NCBI GenBank assembly: GCA_035444285.1
Contig: DAOMOK010000009.1
Coordinates: 62,001 to 126,000, forward strand
DNA from: CAADGU01 sp035444285
GTDB taxonomy: Bacteria > Chloroflexota > Anaerolineae > Promineifilales > Promineifilaceae
Length of the DNA: 64,000 nucleotides
Direction: 5' to 3'
The translations under genes and the position numbers were made by a program. The notes under the pieces were generated by a model. The model was not told the DNA's origin, made no database searches, and was given only the letters and a program-made list of their open reading frames with translations. Shown one piece after another: positions 42,233 through 50,477 of this stretch; the first letter of the stretch is position 1; each line of letters opens with the position of its first letter.

Positions 42233-43018
42233 ATGAAAAAGATCCACTTTACCGTATTGGTAGTTGTATTGTTACTCCTGGCCATCGCTATACCGGCTTT
42301 TGCCGGCACTATGGTCACCTATACCGGCAACGGCTTCAACTTCGACGGCACCACCTATAACCTTAATGACGAGCGCTGCGGCCTGACAGGGCAGAATGAC
42401 GCCAACGATGGCGGCACCGGCCAGTTTGCTGACTGGAATGGACCTGGGCAACCGTATGAAACCGGGCAGGGTTATCTTGTCTGGGTTCTGACGGCCAATG
42501 GCGCTACATCAGCAAAACTGAACCTACCCGATGGCACAGTTGACATGATTAAAGTAGGTGGAACGTTCAAATACGCCAGCCAGTATTACAATTACGATAC
42601 GATTGCCGACATCGTAACGGCCGAATACGAAGGAAAAGTTAAAGGTAATGTCAATCTCGTGGTCAGCCATGGCTGCCAGCCGTACAATGAAGAGGGTGCA
42701 TGGTGCTCGCCCGGCTACTGGCGCAATGCAGCAGACGCCGCCTGGGCACTGACCGGGTATGCCAAGACCGACCTGTTCAACAATACGGTCGTCCCGAATT
42801 TCTATGCTACTGCGTCAGTCGCCAACCCGACACTGATCCAGGTATTAACGACACCTGGCGCCAATACATTCGGGGGGCCGGACGCTCCTTACGGGTTAAA
42901 TGCCTTCAACGCCACAGGCGCGTTCCTCACTGACCAAATTCCGGGGTACGCCTTCGACCCGAATCTCATTGGCAACGAAGAGGCCTGTCCCATTGACAAT
43001 CACGGCAACTATAAATAA
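42233..43018 (+). CDS. Secreted protein with a WCSPGYWR-motif domain (second paralogue)
   Basis: 261 residues. A signal peptide (MKKIHFTVLVVVLLLLAIAI, predicted cut after PAFA) is followed by a short beta-rich domain (about 26-165), then AWCSPGYWRNAADAAW, a region of loops and a terminal EEACPIDN. It is a tandem paralogue of the gene at 40889 with a similar domain plan but different N-terminal half. ATG 42233 follows AGGAG by eight bases. Frames extending further upstream enter the leader region and are not used. Confidence 0.7.
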   Translation: MKKIHFTVLVVVLLLLAIAIPAFAGTMVTYTGNGFNFDGTTYNLNDERCGLTGQNDANDGGTGQFADWNGPGQPYETGQGYLVWVLTANGATSAKLNLPDGTVDMIKVGGTFKYASQYYNYDTIADIVTAEYEGKVKGNVNLVVSHGCQPYNEEGAWCSPGYWRNAADAAWALTGYAKTDLFNNTVVPNFYATASVANPTLIQVLTTPGANTFGGPDAPYGLNAFNATGAFLTDQIPGYAFDPNLIGNEEACPIDNHGNYK

Positions 43019-43046
43019 TAGGCAACAACTGAATAGCGTTTGATGA

Positions 43047-43070
43047 AGAGGCCCCGGTACTGGGGCCTCT
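43047..43070 (+). terminator. Intrinsic terminator AGAGGCCCC
   Basis: 9-bp arms (43047-43055 and 43062-43070) with a 6-nt loop, followed by T-rich sequence, 29 bp after the stop of the second WCSPGYWR-motif gene. Confidence 0.8.
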
Positions 43071-43152
43071 TTCATTTATGGTATGGCTCATAGAGCCGAC
43101 AGCAGCGACCGGCCCTAACATCTTGCACAAATTGATGACTCGGCAGCTGCTA

Positions 43153-44490
43153 CTAAAATGTCAATTGATAAGCCTCTTCCAGGCGGGCCGCCAGCTTTTC
43201 CCAGGTGAAGTGGGTCTGGATGTGGGCAACCGCCCCTCCAGACAGCCTCTGGCGCTCGGCCGGGTTTTGCAGCAGGTAGACGAGATCAGCCGTCAGACCA
43301 TCCACATCACCGGAGGGGCGCAGCAGACCAGTACGGCCGTGAACCACATACTCCCCCACCTGCCCCACCGCCTCCGCCACCACGGGGATACCCACCGCCA
43401 GCATATCCGCTAACTTCACCGGGCACTTCGTCCGGTTCAGTAGCGTGTCATCCATCAGATAAATGCCCACGTCCGCCTGGGTCAGCACCTCCGGTAACTT
43501 GTCCGGCTCCACCCAACCCACATCCGTAATCGCCTCTAACAAGCCCCCCACCGCCAACAATTCTTGGAACTGGGCCGCGTCGGCATCAAACAGGCTTTGG
43601 CCCACCAGGAGGATGCGCAGATGGGGCACGGCCGTATGTACCCCCTGTAAAATTGCCGCCAACCGGGACACCTCGAACTCGAAGAAGCGGCTGTAGAGCA
43701 GCAATGTAGGATGGTGATCCGTGATCCGTAATTCGTTATCCGTGATCCGCAAGCCGTCATCAGACTTCGGATTACGGTTTACGGCTAACGGGTAACGAAT
43801 CCCCGGCCCATTTGGCACATACACCACCCGCTGCGGCGGCACGCCGCGGCTGAGGGCGATGGTTTCCAGGGCGCGGCTGGCCACGGTGAGGGCGTGGCAG
43901 TGGGTAAGACCCCACCGTTCCTGCCAGGCAAAGAACTGTTTTTGCACGGCCGTGTACGGTTCCCGCTCATTCCAGCCACCCCAGCCCTCCCAATCATCCG
44001 TATCCAACACAATCCGCAAGCGGTGGCGGTGAAATTGCCACAACCACCACAACACCAGCCCGCTGTACGCCTTTGGCTTAAAACCATGCACCACATCCGG
44101 CTGCCAGGCCAGCGTTTCCCGAATCAGCCGCCGGGTAATACCCGGCACACTGCCGGGCGCGCCGCCCGGGGCGCCGCCACGCAGCGGCACGTAACGCAGC
44201 GTCACGCCATCCTCTTGCCACGTTTTATCGGCCTCCTCTGGCGTGTGCCAGGGGGGCATGAACAGGCAGACCTGATGGCCGCGTCGGGTGAGTTCTCTGG
44301 CAAGCGGCAGCGCCCGGCTGCGCATCGTCTGTTTGGGGTGCAGGCCAAATGGCCCAATCATTGCCACGCGCACAACGCGATATGTACCACGATCTGGGGA
44401 AATAGGCGACAATTCCGTAATCGGTAATCGGTAATCAGTAATCCGTGATGCGTGATGCGTGAGCGGTGATTGATTTTGGGTTGATTTCAT
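43153..44490 (-). CDS. GT4-type glycosyltransferase
   Basis: A retaining GT-B enzyme of the family 4 type. The N-terminal domain starts properly at MIGPFGLHPKQTMRSRALPL (about residue 44). The C-terminal domain holds KLADMLAVGIPVVAEAVGQ and the EYVVHGRTGLL loop. The first 43 residues are encoded by the ATTACCGATTACCG repeat (RITDYRLPITEL), so the true start may be ATG 44361 or a nearby GTG; no ribosome-binding site decides it. A second in-frame repeat insert gives LRITDNELRITD near residue 245. Sugar donor unknown. Confidence 0.85.
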   Translation of the reverse strand: MKSTQNQSPLTHHASRITDYRLPITELSPISPDRGTYRVVRVAMIGPFGLHPKQTMRSRALPLARELTRRGHQVCLFMPPWHTPEEADKTWQEDGVTLRYVPLRGGAPGGAPGSVPGITRRLIRETLAWQPDVVHGFKPKAYSGLVLWWLWQFHRHRLRIVLDTDDWEGWGGWNEREPYTAVQKQFFAWQERWGLTHCHALTVASRALETIALSRGVPPQRVVYVPNGPGIRYPLAVNRNPKSDDGLRITDNELRITDHHPTLLLYSRFFEFEVSRLAAILQGVHTAVPHLRILLVGQSLFDADAAQFQELLAVGGLLEAITDVGWVEPDKLPEVLTQADVGIYLMDDTLLNRTKCPVKLADMLAVGIPVVAEAVGQVGEYVVHGRTGLLRPSGDVDGLTADLVYLLQNPAERQRLSGGAVAHIQTHFTWEKLAARLEEAYQLTF

Positions 44491-44504
44491 AAGGGAAAAG
44501 TTAA

Positions 44505-45401
44505 ATGGCGAGCTGGCAATTTCGTTTGATGTGGTGGATGTTGGCAGGGCGGCTGCGAAAGCAAACGGCCGTCCGACTGCATGAGGATCTGGCCGAAACC
44601 CGGCGCAGTATAGAAAAGCTGGGGGCGCGGGCGAGGTTGCCCGCCGGCTGCCGGGCCGAACCAGTGAGGATTGGCTCGCTGGCAGCGGAGTGGATTATCC
44701 CAACAGGGGCAGTGGACGGCCGCGCCATCCTCTACCTGCATGGCGGCGCGTATTGCCTGGGTTCGGCCCGCTCCCATCGCTTTTTAGGCGGCTATGTGGC
44801 CCGCGCCGCGCAGGGGCGGGTACTGCTGCCCAATTACCGGCTGGCCCCGGAACATCCCTTTCCAGCAGCAGTTGATGACGCGGTGGCGGCGTACCGCTGG
44901 CTGCTGGCAGAGGGGTACCCACCAGATGATGTGACGATCATGGGCGATTCGGCCGGCGGTGGGCTGGCGCTGGCGGCGTTGCTGGCGCTGCGGGATGCCG
45001 GGGAGCGGCTGCCGGGCACGGCCGTGTGCATTTCCCCCTGGACAGACCTGGCCGGAACGGGCGACTCCATGACCGGCAAGCGACAGGTGGATGTGCTGCT
45101 GACGCCGGAACTGTTAGAACGATATGCGGCGTGGTATGGGAACGGCCGTGACCTCACCCACCCCCTCATCTCTCCTCATTACGCCTCGTTGCCTGGGTTG
45201 CCCCGCCTGCTCATCCAGGTGGGCGAACGGGAAATCTTGCTGGATGACGCCACCCGCCTGGCTGCCCGCGCCCGCGCCGATGGCGTAAACGTGACCCTGG
45301 AAGTGTGGCCGGACATGGTACACGTCTGGCACGCTTTAGCCGCCCTCATCCCCGAAAGCCGCCAGGCCATCGGCCGCATCGGCGAATTCATCGCCAGATG
45401 A
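44505..45401 (+). CDS. Hormone-sensitive-lipase-type esterase (alpha/beta hydrolase)
   Basis: 298 residues of the HSL family: oxyanion motif YLHGGAYCLGS (about 75-85), nucleophile GDSAGGG with the catalytic Ser near residue 148, later an Asp in the VGEREILLDD part and His in MVHVWHA. It hydrolyses short acyl esters or a similar substrate. It is divergent from the glycosyltransferase with 14 bp between their starts. No signal peptide. Confidence 0.9.
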   Translation: MASWQFRLMWWMLAGRLRKQTAVRLHEDLAETRRSIEKLGARARLPAGCRAEPVRIGSLAAEWIIPTGAVDGRAILYLHGGAYCLGSARSHRFLGGYVARAAQGRVLLPNYRLAPEHPFPAAVDDAVAAYRWLLAEGYPPDDVTIMGDSAGGGLALAALLALRDAGERLPGTAVCISPWTDLAGTGDSMTGKRQVDVLLTPELLERYAAWYGNGRDLTHPLISPHYASLPGLPRLLIQVGEREILLDDATRLAARARADGVNVTLEVWPDMVHVWHALAALIPESRQAIGRIGEFIAR

Positions 45402-45421
45402 AAAACTGGGCATTAGTGGCA

Positions 45422-45450
45422 TTGACTAATATCCCAAATTGGGATATTAT
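45422..45450 (+). promoter_or_regulatory. Sigma70-type promoter with an operator palindrome in its spacer (methyltransferase)
   Basis: TTGACT (45422-45427), a 17-bp spacer and TATTAT (45445-45450) lie just before ATG 45457, so the predicted transcription start coincides with the A of ATG and the message is leaderless. The spacer is almost wholly an 11-bp-arm palindrome (45427-45449, core TATCCCAAATTGGGATA). The same TATCCC-N5-GGGATA occurs upstream of the control gene. Confidence 0.75.
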
Positions 45451-45456
45451 GCTGCT

Positions 45457-46179
45457 ATGAAAGCTGTTCAACCAAGGTTGTTTTCCGAAGAGCATGATTC
45501 CACAAAACGCACACAAGGCGGCGAACCCACCAGTGATCTAATCATGTCTGCATACATGGGAGGAAATGCCGATGTATTTCCAAGAATCTTGCAATTGCAC
45601 GTTCCAGTTGGTTCTCTCATTGCTGATGTGACATACGGTAAGGGTATCTTTTGGCAGAATGTTTCCCCTAGCCTATATAAAGTCAAAGCCTCAGATATTG
45701 CTAGTGGAATAGATTGTCGTAATCTGCCTTATGAAGACGATTCATTTGATTGTGTGGTATTGGATCCACCTTATATGGAAGGATTTTACCGAGAGGAAAA
45801 TTCACAAAAAGCTGGCTCTGGCTCACACACAACATTTCGTGAAGCGTATTCTAATGGGAATGAGGTCAACGGTGATTCAAAGAACAACGGGACAGAAAAA
45901 TGGCATGGTGCTATTACCGATATGTACTTTCGCGCCGGCTTAGAAGCATACCGGGTCTTAAAAAAGAAAGGGGTCCTAATTGTCAAATGCCAGGATGAAG
46001 TAAGTGCAGGTAAACAATGGTTGACTCATGTTGAAATAATTAACGAGTATCAAAAATATGGGTTTTATACAAAAGACCTCTTCATTGTTGTAAGAAAAAA
46101 TCGGCCAAGTGTAAGCCGCTTAAAGAAACAAGTACACGCCAGGAAAAATCACTCTTATTTCCTGGTTTTTATCAAGTAA
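45457..46179 (+). CDS. DNA methyltransferase of a type II restriction-modification system
   Basis: 240 residues. AdoMet-binding region SLIADVTYGKGIFW comes first, then the catalytic LDPPYMEGF near residue 100, and the helical C-terminus. It lies head-to-tail with a nuclease gene on the other strand (2-bp gap), the type II arrangement. It is probably expressed early and then repressed by the XRE control protein through the palindrome in its promoter. Its AT-rich codons and lack of ACGGCCGT for 2.2 kb suggest recent acquisition. The recognition sequence is unknown. Confidence 0.8.
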   Translation: MKAVQPRLFSEEHDSTKRTQGGEPTSDLIMSAYMGGNADVFPRILQLHVPVGSLIADVTYGKGIFWQNVSPSLYKVKASDIASGIDCRNLPYEDDSFDCVVLDPPYMEGFYREENSQKAGSGSHTTFREAYSNGNEVNGDSKNNGTEKWHGAITDMYFRAGLEAYRVLKKKGVLIVKCQDEVSAGKQWLTHVEIINEYQKYGFYTKDLFIVVRKNRPSVSRLKKQVHARKNHSYFLVFIK

Positions 46180-46181
46180 AA

Positions 46182-46805
46182 CTATTCCTGACTCAGATTA
46201 GCCGGGTAAGTCCCTTCGCCATTGGCTATCATGTCATCAAGTAATCCGTTGAGATTAGCATAAAAAGGTGGCTCTGGAGGCCAGGTCACTGGTATCAGGC
46301 TTGCTACCAGGAATTTCTGTTGATACTCAGTATAACTTGCGTAGGTTGACGATGGCAGATCACTGTTCCGCGCAAAAACAAACCTCCATCTTTGTTCAAA
46401 CGCATAACAATTGACTGCCAAAATATCAAATTCTCCGCGCAGCAACAGTGTTGTGGTTAAAGTAGACCCGTCCGGCAAACTGATTGTCCGCCTATCGCTT
46501 GCATCAACTTGTGCTTTTCCCATCCAACGCTTTTTCTGTTCATCCCATTTAATCATATTTGATTGAAGGGATTTTGATTCCAGATCAAACGCTTTCCCCT
46601 GGTAAATGATATAGAGGTCTCCCTTTTTCTTTCTGTCGTGATCATCGAATTTCATGGTGTAAGAAACACCAGGTAGTGACGTCACCAACTCTTTGAGCTT
46701 TAACTCGGCCACATACCCAAGCAGCATACCTCTTAAGCTCGGGTTTTCTTTCAGTAGTTCAGTAAGCTGCTCTGGCGTGATTTCCCAATCGCTCAAAATA
46801 GTCAC
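46182..46805 (-). CDS. Restriction endonuclease, PD-(D/E)XK type
   Basis: 207 residues with the motif KKGDLYIIYQGKAFDLESKS: Asp and, 14 residues later, Glu-x-Lys, fitting the PD-(D/E)XK active site. It starts inside the last codons of the control gene (4-bp overlap), so translation is coupled and synthesis of the nuclease depends on the control operon. Two bases separate it from the convergent methyltransferase. No recognisable recognition domain. Confidence 0.72.
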   Translation of the reverse strand: MTILSDWEITPEQLTELLKENPSLRGMLLGYVAELKLKELVTSLPGVSYTMKFDDHDRKKKGDLYIIYQGKAFDLESKSLQSNMIKWDEQKKRWMGKAQVDASDRRTISLPDGSTLTTTLLLRGEFDILAVNCYAFEQRWRFVFARNSDLPSSTYASYTEYQQKFLVASLIPVTWPPEPPFYANLNGLLDDMIANGEGTYPANLSQE

Positions 46806-47053
46806 GATAATTCCTCTGTAGCCTTTTGAAAATCTCTTATAAATTCAAGGGGATCTATTTCTAATGCCTCAGCAATATCCAGAAATTCAATCAGATCCAC
46901 TCGCCGATCACCATTTTCATATTTTGAGACAAAGGATTGTGGACGATTTAGCTTTTCGGCAAGTTGCATTTGAGTCAATCCCTGTCGTTGGCGATAGGTG
47001 ATGATTAACCGGCAAAAATTCTTATATTTGGGATCGTGAACTGAAGATGCCAT
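46802..47053 (-). CDS. XRE-family control protein of the restriction-modification system
   Basis: 83 residues with a helix-turn-helix of the XRE type (YRQRQGLTQMQLAEKLNRPQ and SKYENGDRR). In type II systems a C protein of this size activates the nuclease operon and represses the methyltransferase. Palindromes of the same TATCCC-N5-GGGATA kind precede both this gene and the methyltransferase. Start ATG 47053; a GTG at 47068 is an alternative. It overlaps the nuclease gene by 4 bp. Confidence 0.8.
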   Translation of the reverse strand: MASSVHDPKYKNFCRLIITYRQRQGLTQMQLAEKLNRPQSFVSKYENGDRRVDLIEFLDIAEALEIDPLEFIRDFQKATEELS

Positions 47054-47077
47054 GCTCTTTACCTGCACCTTTGATTG

Positions 47078-47112
47078 TAATATCCCAATACAGCATATCC
47101 CAAAAAGGGATA
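47078..47112 (-). promoter_or_regulatory. Control-protein operator region
   Basis: The full site TATCCC-AAAAA-GGGATA (47096-47112) and a half site TAATATCCCA (47078-47087) lie about 25-60 bp upstream of the control gene start. The spacing of 18 bp between the TATCCC words resembles the tandem sites bound cooperatively by C proteins. Confidence 0.65.
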
Positions 47113-47148
47113 AACTGTCGTTTTAACCATATCTGTTAGGCAAGTACA

Positions 47149-47883
47149 TTAGCTGAAAGGGTGATCGACTACTGCGTAATAACCGCGCTGGTCGGGGGGG
47201 AGCAGGGCAGCGATGTGGCGCATCATGTCGTCGCCGGCCGCGTCTATGGCGGCGCGTTTTTCGGCGTTTTTCAATTGGGCGTCAACGGTCAGGGGGCCAA
47301 AAGGGGCGCCGATGTACAGGGTCACAGGGGTACGGCGTAAACTGCGCAAATTTTGCCACAGGTATTCGCCGCCGCTCACGGCCGTAGGCAGCACCCGCGC
47401 CCCGCTTTTCACCGCCAGATACGCCGCTCCTGGCCGGGCGGAGATGAGCGCGCCGGGAATACGGGCTGTTTGCCCAGGGAGACCGGCCACATCAATGCCC
47501 GCTTCGGTTAACGGCCGTAACGCCGGATCAATCCCCCCTTCCGGGAAAATGCCCAACACCCCACCCTCGGCCAGCACCGCCAACGCCCGCTTGAGTGGTT
47601 CACGATCCACCTGCCCGCGCTGAATGGGAATCGCGCCAAAACCCGTCGCCAGCAATTTGCCCACCGGGTGCTGCCACACTTCGGCCGACCCTAAAATCAC
47701 GATTTTGTATGGCAGTCTGCCAATCAACAATGGAACTTCAAACCAACTAAAATGGTTACAAATGAGAATGAGCGGCTCCCCCTTTGGCGGCAAATTCTCC
47801 CGCCCCACCACCCTGATTTTCATCACCGTATGAAACAAAGGATAACCAATCAGGTAGGCGAGCAGACGGATGAGAAGTTTCAT
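47149..47883 (-). CDS. PlsC-like acyltransferase, HX4E variant
   Basis: 244 residues of the lysophosphatidic-acid acyltransferase superfamily: a hydrophobic N-terminus, NHFSWFEVP (motif I), FGAIPIQRGQ (motif II) and FPEGGID (motif III). Motif I is usually NHxSWxD; here the second charged residue is Glu, as in a minority of homologues. The enzyme transfers acyl chains to glycerol phosphate or a similar acceptor at the membrane. Its start overlaps the end of pheT by 4 bp, so it is the last gene of the pheST operon. Confidence 0.82.
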   Translation of the reverse strand: MKLLIRLLAYLIGYPLFHTVMKIRVVGRENLPPKGEPLILICNHFSWFEVPLLIGRLPYKIVILGSAEVWQHPVGKLLATGFGAIPIQRGQVDREPLKRALAVLAEGGVLGIFPEGGIDPALRPLTEAGIDVAGLPGQTARIPGALISARPGAAYLAVKSGARVLPTAVSGGEYLWQNLRSLRRTPVTLYIGAPFGPLTVDAQLKNAEKRAAIDAAGDDMMRHIAALLPPDQRGYYAVVDHPFS

Positions 47884-50405
47884 TCGCGGATGCGGGCGTT
47901 CAGCCGCTGCGCCAGCGTGGCAATGATGCGCTGGCGTTGTTTGGCGACGGCTTTGTCGTTGAGCGTTTTGTCGGGGGATTGGAAGGTGAGGTGGTAGGCC
48001 AGGCTGCGTTTGCCTTTGCCGATTTGTTCGCCTTCGTACACGTCAAACAGACGCACATCTTTGAGCAACTGGCCGCCAGCCTGCCGGATCGTTTCTTCCA
48101 CGCTCACGGCCGTGACCGCCACATCCACCACCACCGCCAAATCCTCTTCAATGGGCGGGTAGGGCGAAATGGGCGCATAGGGGTAATAGGGCGGGATGTG
48201 CGGGATGAGGGCGTCCAGGTCAAGTTCGGCGGCCAGCACCGGCTGGTCGCGTTCAATGTGCAAATCCAACCGCTCCGCCACCAGGGGGTGCAGTTCGCCC
48301 ATCACCCCAATTTGCTGCCCGTTTAGCAGCAACCGCGCCGTGCGCCCGGGCCGGTAGGAAGGATGCTGCGCCGCTTCGTAACTGACCACTACGTGCAGTT
48401 CGTTAAACAACGTTTCCAGGATTCCTTTCAAATCGAAAAAGTCATACTGGCTCGCGCCATCACCTTGCCAGCCAGAGACGCCCCGCCGCCCGGTGAGCGC
48501 CAACGACAGCCGCGTCTGCTCAGTGGGCAAAATCTCCTCCTCGTCTTCGATGAAGATGGGGCCAATCTCGAAAATGGCAATACGATCCTGGTAGCGGCTG
48601 TTATGGGCGGCAATCTCCAGTACAGAGGCTAGCAGCGAATGGCGCATCACTGACCGTTCGGTGGAGTTGGGATTGGTGAGGGTAACATACGGCCGTACAT
48701 CCCCCTCACTCCCTGGCAGCAGCTTCGCCTCATACGCCGGCGCGGTCAGGCGGAAGGTGATGAGTTCTTGCAAACCAGCCTGCACCAGCACATCCTTGAT
48801 GCGCTCCTCTTGTTCTAGCTTGGGGTTGCCTCGCTGCGGCGGCAGGGGATCAGAGAGGATGGTATTGGGGATATTGTCATAGCCATACACGCGGCAAATT
48901 TCTTCCACCAGATCATGCGGCCCTTCAATGTCCAGGCGATGGTCAGGTACGGTGGCTACCAGATGATCCTCATGCACCGCCACCACAAATTCCAGACGGC
49001 GCAGCAAATCGGCCATCGCCTCTCCAGACAAATCCAGCCCGCTCAGCCGCCGGGCATACTCATATCTCAACGTCACCATTACCGGCTGCGGCGGGTTGGG
49101 GTAAGTATCCACAATGCCCTGGGCTACGGCGCCACCTGCCAGCCGCCGCATCAATTCGGCGGCGCGCTGTGCGCCCAACAAGGCCTGGCTTGGGTGTACC
49201 CCCCGGCTGAAGCGAAAGGCGGCGTCGCTGTGAATGCCTAAGGCGGTGCTGGTGCGGCGAATGTTGATGAAATTCCAGGCCGCCGCTTCCAGCAGCACGT
49301 TTTGTGTCTCCGGTTTGATTTCGCTGTCCAGGCCACCCATGATGCCGCCCAAACTGAGATTGCTCAGCGGGTCTGTCACCAGGATGGCGTGCGGGGGCAG
49401 TTTGTGGACTTTATCATCGAGCGTGGTCAAGGTTTCGCCGGATTGGGGCAGGCGAGTATGGATGTGGATGGGGCCATTGGGCGCATATTGGTCGGCGCGC
49501 TGGCGCAGGAAGTCGTAGTCGAAGGCGTGGTTGGGCTGGCCCATTTCCAGCATGACGTAGTTGCTAATGTCCACGACGACGTTGATGGGGCGCATCCCGG
49601 CTAAGCGCAGCCGGTATTGCATCCAGTACGGGCTGGCAATTTGCCGCACGCCATTGATAACCAGAGCTACAAAACGGGGATTGAGTTCCGGTTCGTCGGT
49701 GGTGATAACCACCTTGCCCTCTACCGGCGGCCCGTCCATGACCACGTTGTAGTCGGGGAAATGGAGCGGCTGGTTGGTGAGGGCAGCGTATTCGCGGGCC
49801 ACGCCGAGCATGGAGGCGCAGCGGGCGATGTTGGGGATGATGTCAATTTCCAGAACGGCATCGCCCAACACGTCTTGCAGCGGCGTACCGGCCTGGTAAT
49901 CGGGCGACCATTCGTCTTTGACCATGAGGATGATGCCTTCGTGTTCGTCGCTGATGCCCAACTCTTTTTCGGAACAGACCATGCAGCGGTTGTGGATGCC
50001 GCGTAACGGCCGTCCTTTGAGCTTCATTTTGCTACGGCCGTCTTTGTGCCCATCGTACAGTTCCGCCCCTTCCAGCGCCAGCGGCGAGTATAGCCCTCTG
50101 GCGCTGATGTCGCCCTGGCCCACATACTCGAACAAGTTGGGCGCACCGGTGACGACCACTTCAGGCGCATCAGCGCCATAATCCACCGTCGCCAGCACCA
50201 GTTTGTCCGCGTTGGGGTGCTGCTCTACTTTGAGGATGTGGCCCAGGATAATCAAGTCCCGATCCCACACCAGGTCGGCGCCGGGCAGGCCAATGGTTTC
50301 AATTGTTTTCACTTCCAGCCCGGCATTGGTGAGGATACGGTCAACCTCCGCCACCGGGCGATCTATCGTTACAAAATCTTTTAACCAGGATAGTGGTACA
50401 AGCAT
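47880..50405 (-). CDS. pheT: Phenylalanyl-tRNA synthetase beta chain
   Basis: 841 residues, full length. The N-terminal tRNA-binding OB fold (about 40-150, VEQHPNADKLVLATVDYG), B3/B4 editing region in the middle, a B5 domain and the C-terminal FDX-ACB domain (SPYPPIEEDLAVVVDVAV near residue 745) are all present. Together with PheS it charges tRNA-Phe as an alpha2-beta2 enzyme. It is separated from pheS by 72 bp that hold an inverted repeat. Expression is expected to follow the attenuator upstream of pheS. Confidence 0.97.
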   Translation of the reverse strand: MLVPLSWLKDFVTIDRPVAEVDRILTNAGLEVKTIETIGLPGADLVWDRDLIILGHILKVEQHPNADKLVLATVDYGADAPEVVVTGAPNLFEYVGQGDISARGLYSPLALEGAELYDGHKDGRSKMKLKGRPLRGIHNRCMVCSEKELGISDEHEGIILMVKDEWSPDYQAGTPLQDVLGDAVLEIDIIPNIARCASMLGVAREYAALTNQPLHFPDYNVVMDGPPVEGKVVITTDEPELNPRFVALVINGVRQIASPYWMQYRLRLAGMRPINVVVDISNYVMLEMGQPNHAFDYDFLRQRADQYAPNGPIHIHTRLPQSGETLTTLDDKVHKLPPHAILVTDPLSNLSLGGIMGGLDSEIKPETQNVLLEAAAWNFINIRRTSTALGIHSDAAFRFSRGVHPSQALLGAQRAAELMRRLAGGAVAQGIVDTYPNPPQPVMVTLRYEYARRLSGLDLSGEAMADLLRRLEFVVAVHEDHLVATVPDHRLDIEGPHDLVEEICRVYGYDNIPNTILSDPLPPQRGNPKLEQEERIKDVLVQAGLQELITFRLTAPAYEAKLLPGSEGDVRPYVTLTNPNSTERSVMRHSLLASVLEIAAHNSRYQDRIAIFEIGPIFIEDEEEILPTEQTRLSLALTGRRGVSGWQGDGASQYDFFDLKGILETLFNELHVVVSYEAAQHPSYRPGRTARLLLNGQQIGVMGELHPLVAERLDLHIERDQPVLAAELDLDALIPHIPPYYPYAPISPYPPIEEDLAVVVDVAVTAVSVEETIRQAGGQLLKDVRLFDVYEGEQIGKGKRSLAYHLTFQSPDKTLNDKAVAKQRQRIIATLAQRLNARIRE

Positions 50406-50428
50406 GGAAAATCTCCATCAATCTCTGA

Positions 50429-50470
50429 TCTCCAATCTCTAATCTCGTGTAGAAGATTGGAGATTGGAGA
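50429..50470. repeat. TCTCCAATC-family inverted repeat between pheS and pheT
   Basis: 16-bp arms (50429-50444 and 50455-50470) with one mismatch. It is the same short-word family as at the exporter, kinase and glycosidase gene ends, here inside an essential operon. Confidence 0.65.
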
Positions 50471-50477
50471 CTGATTA

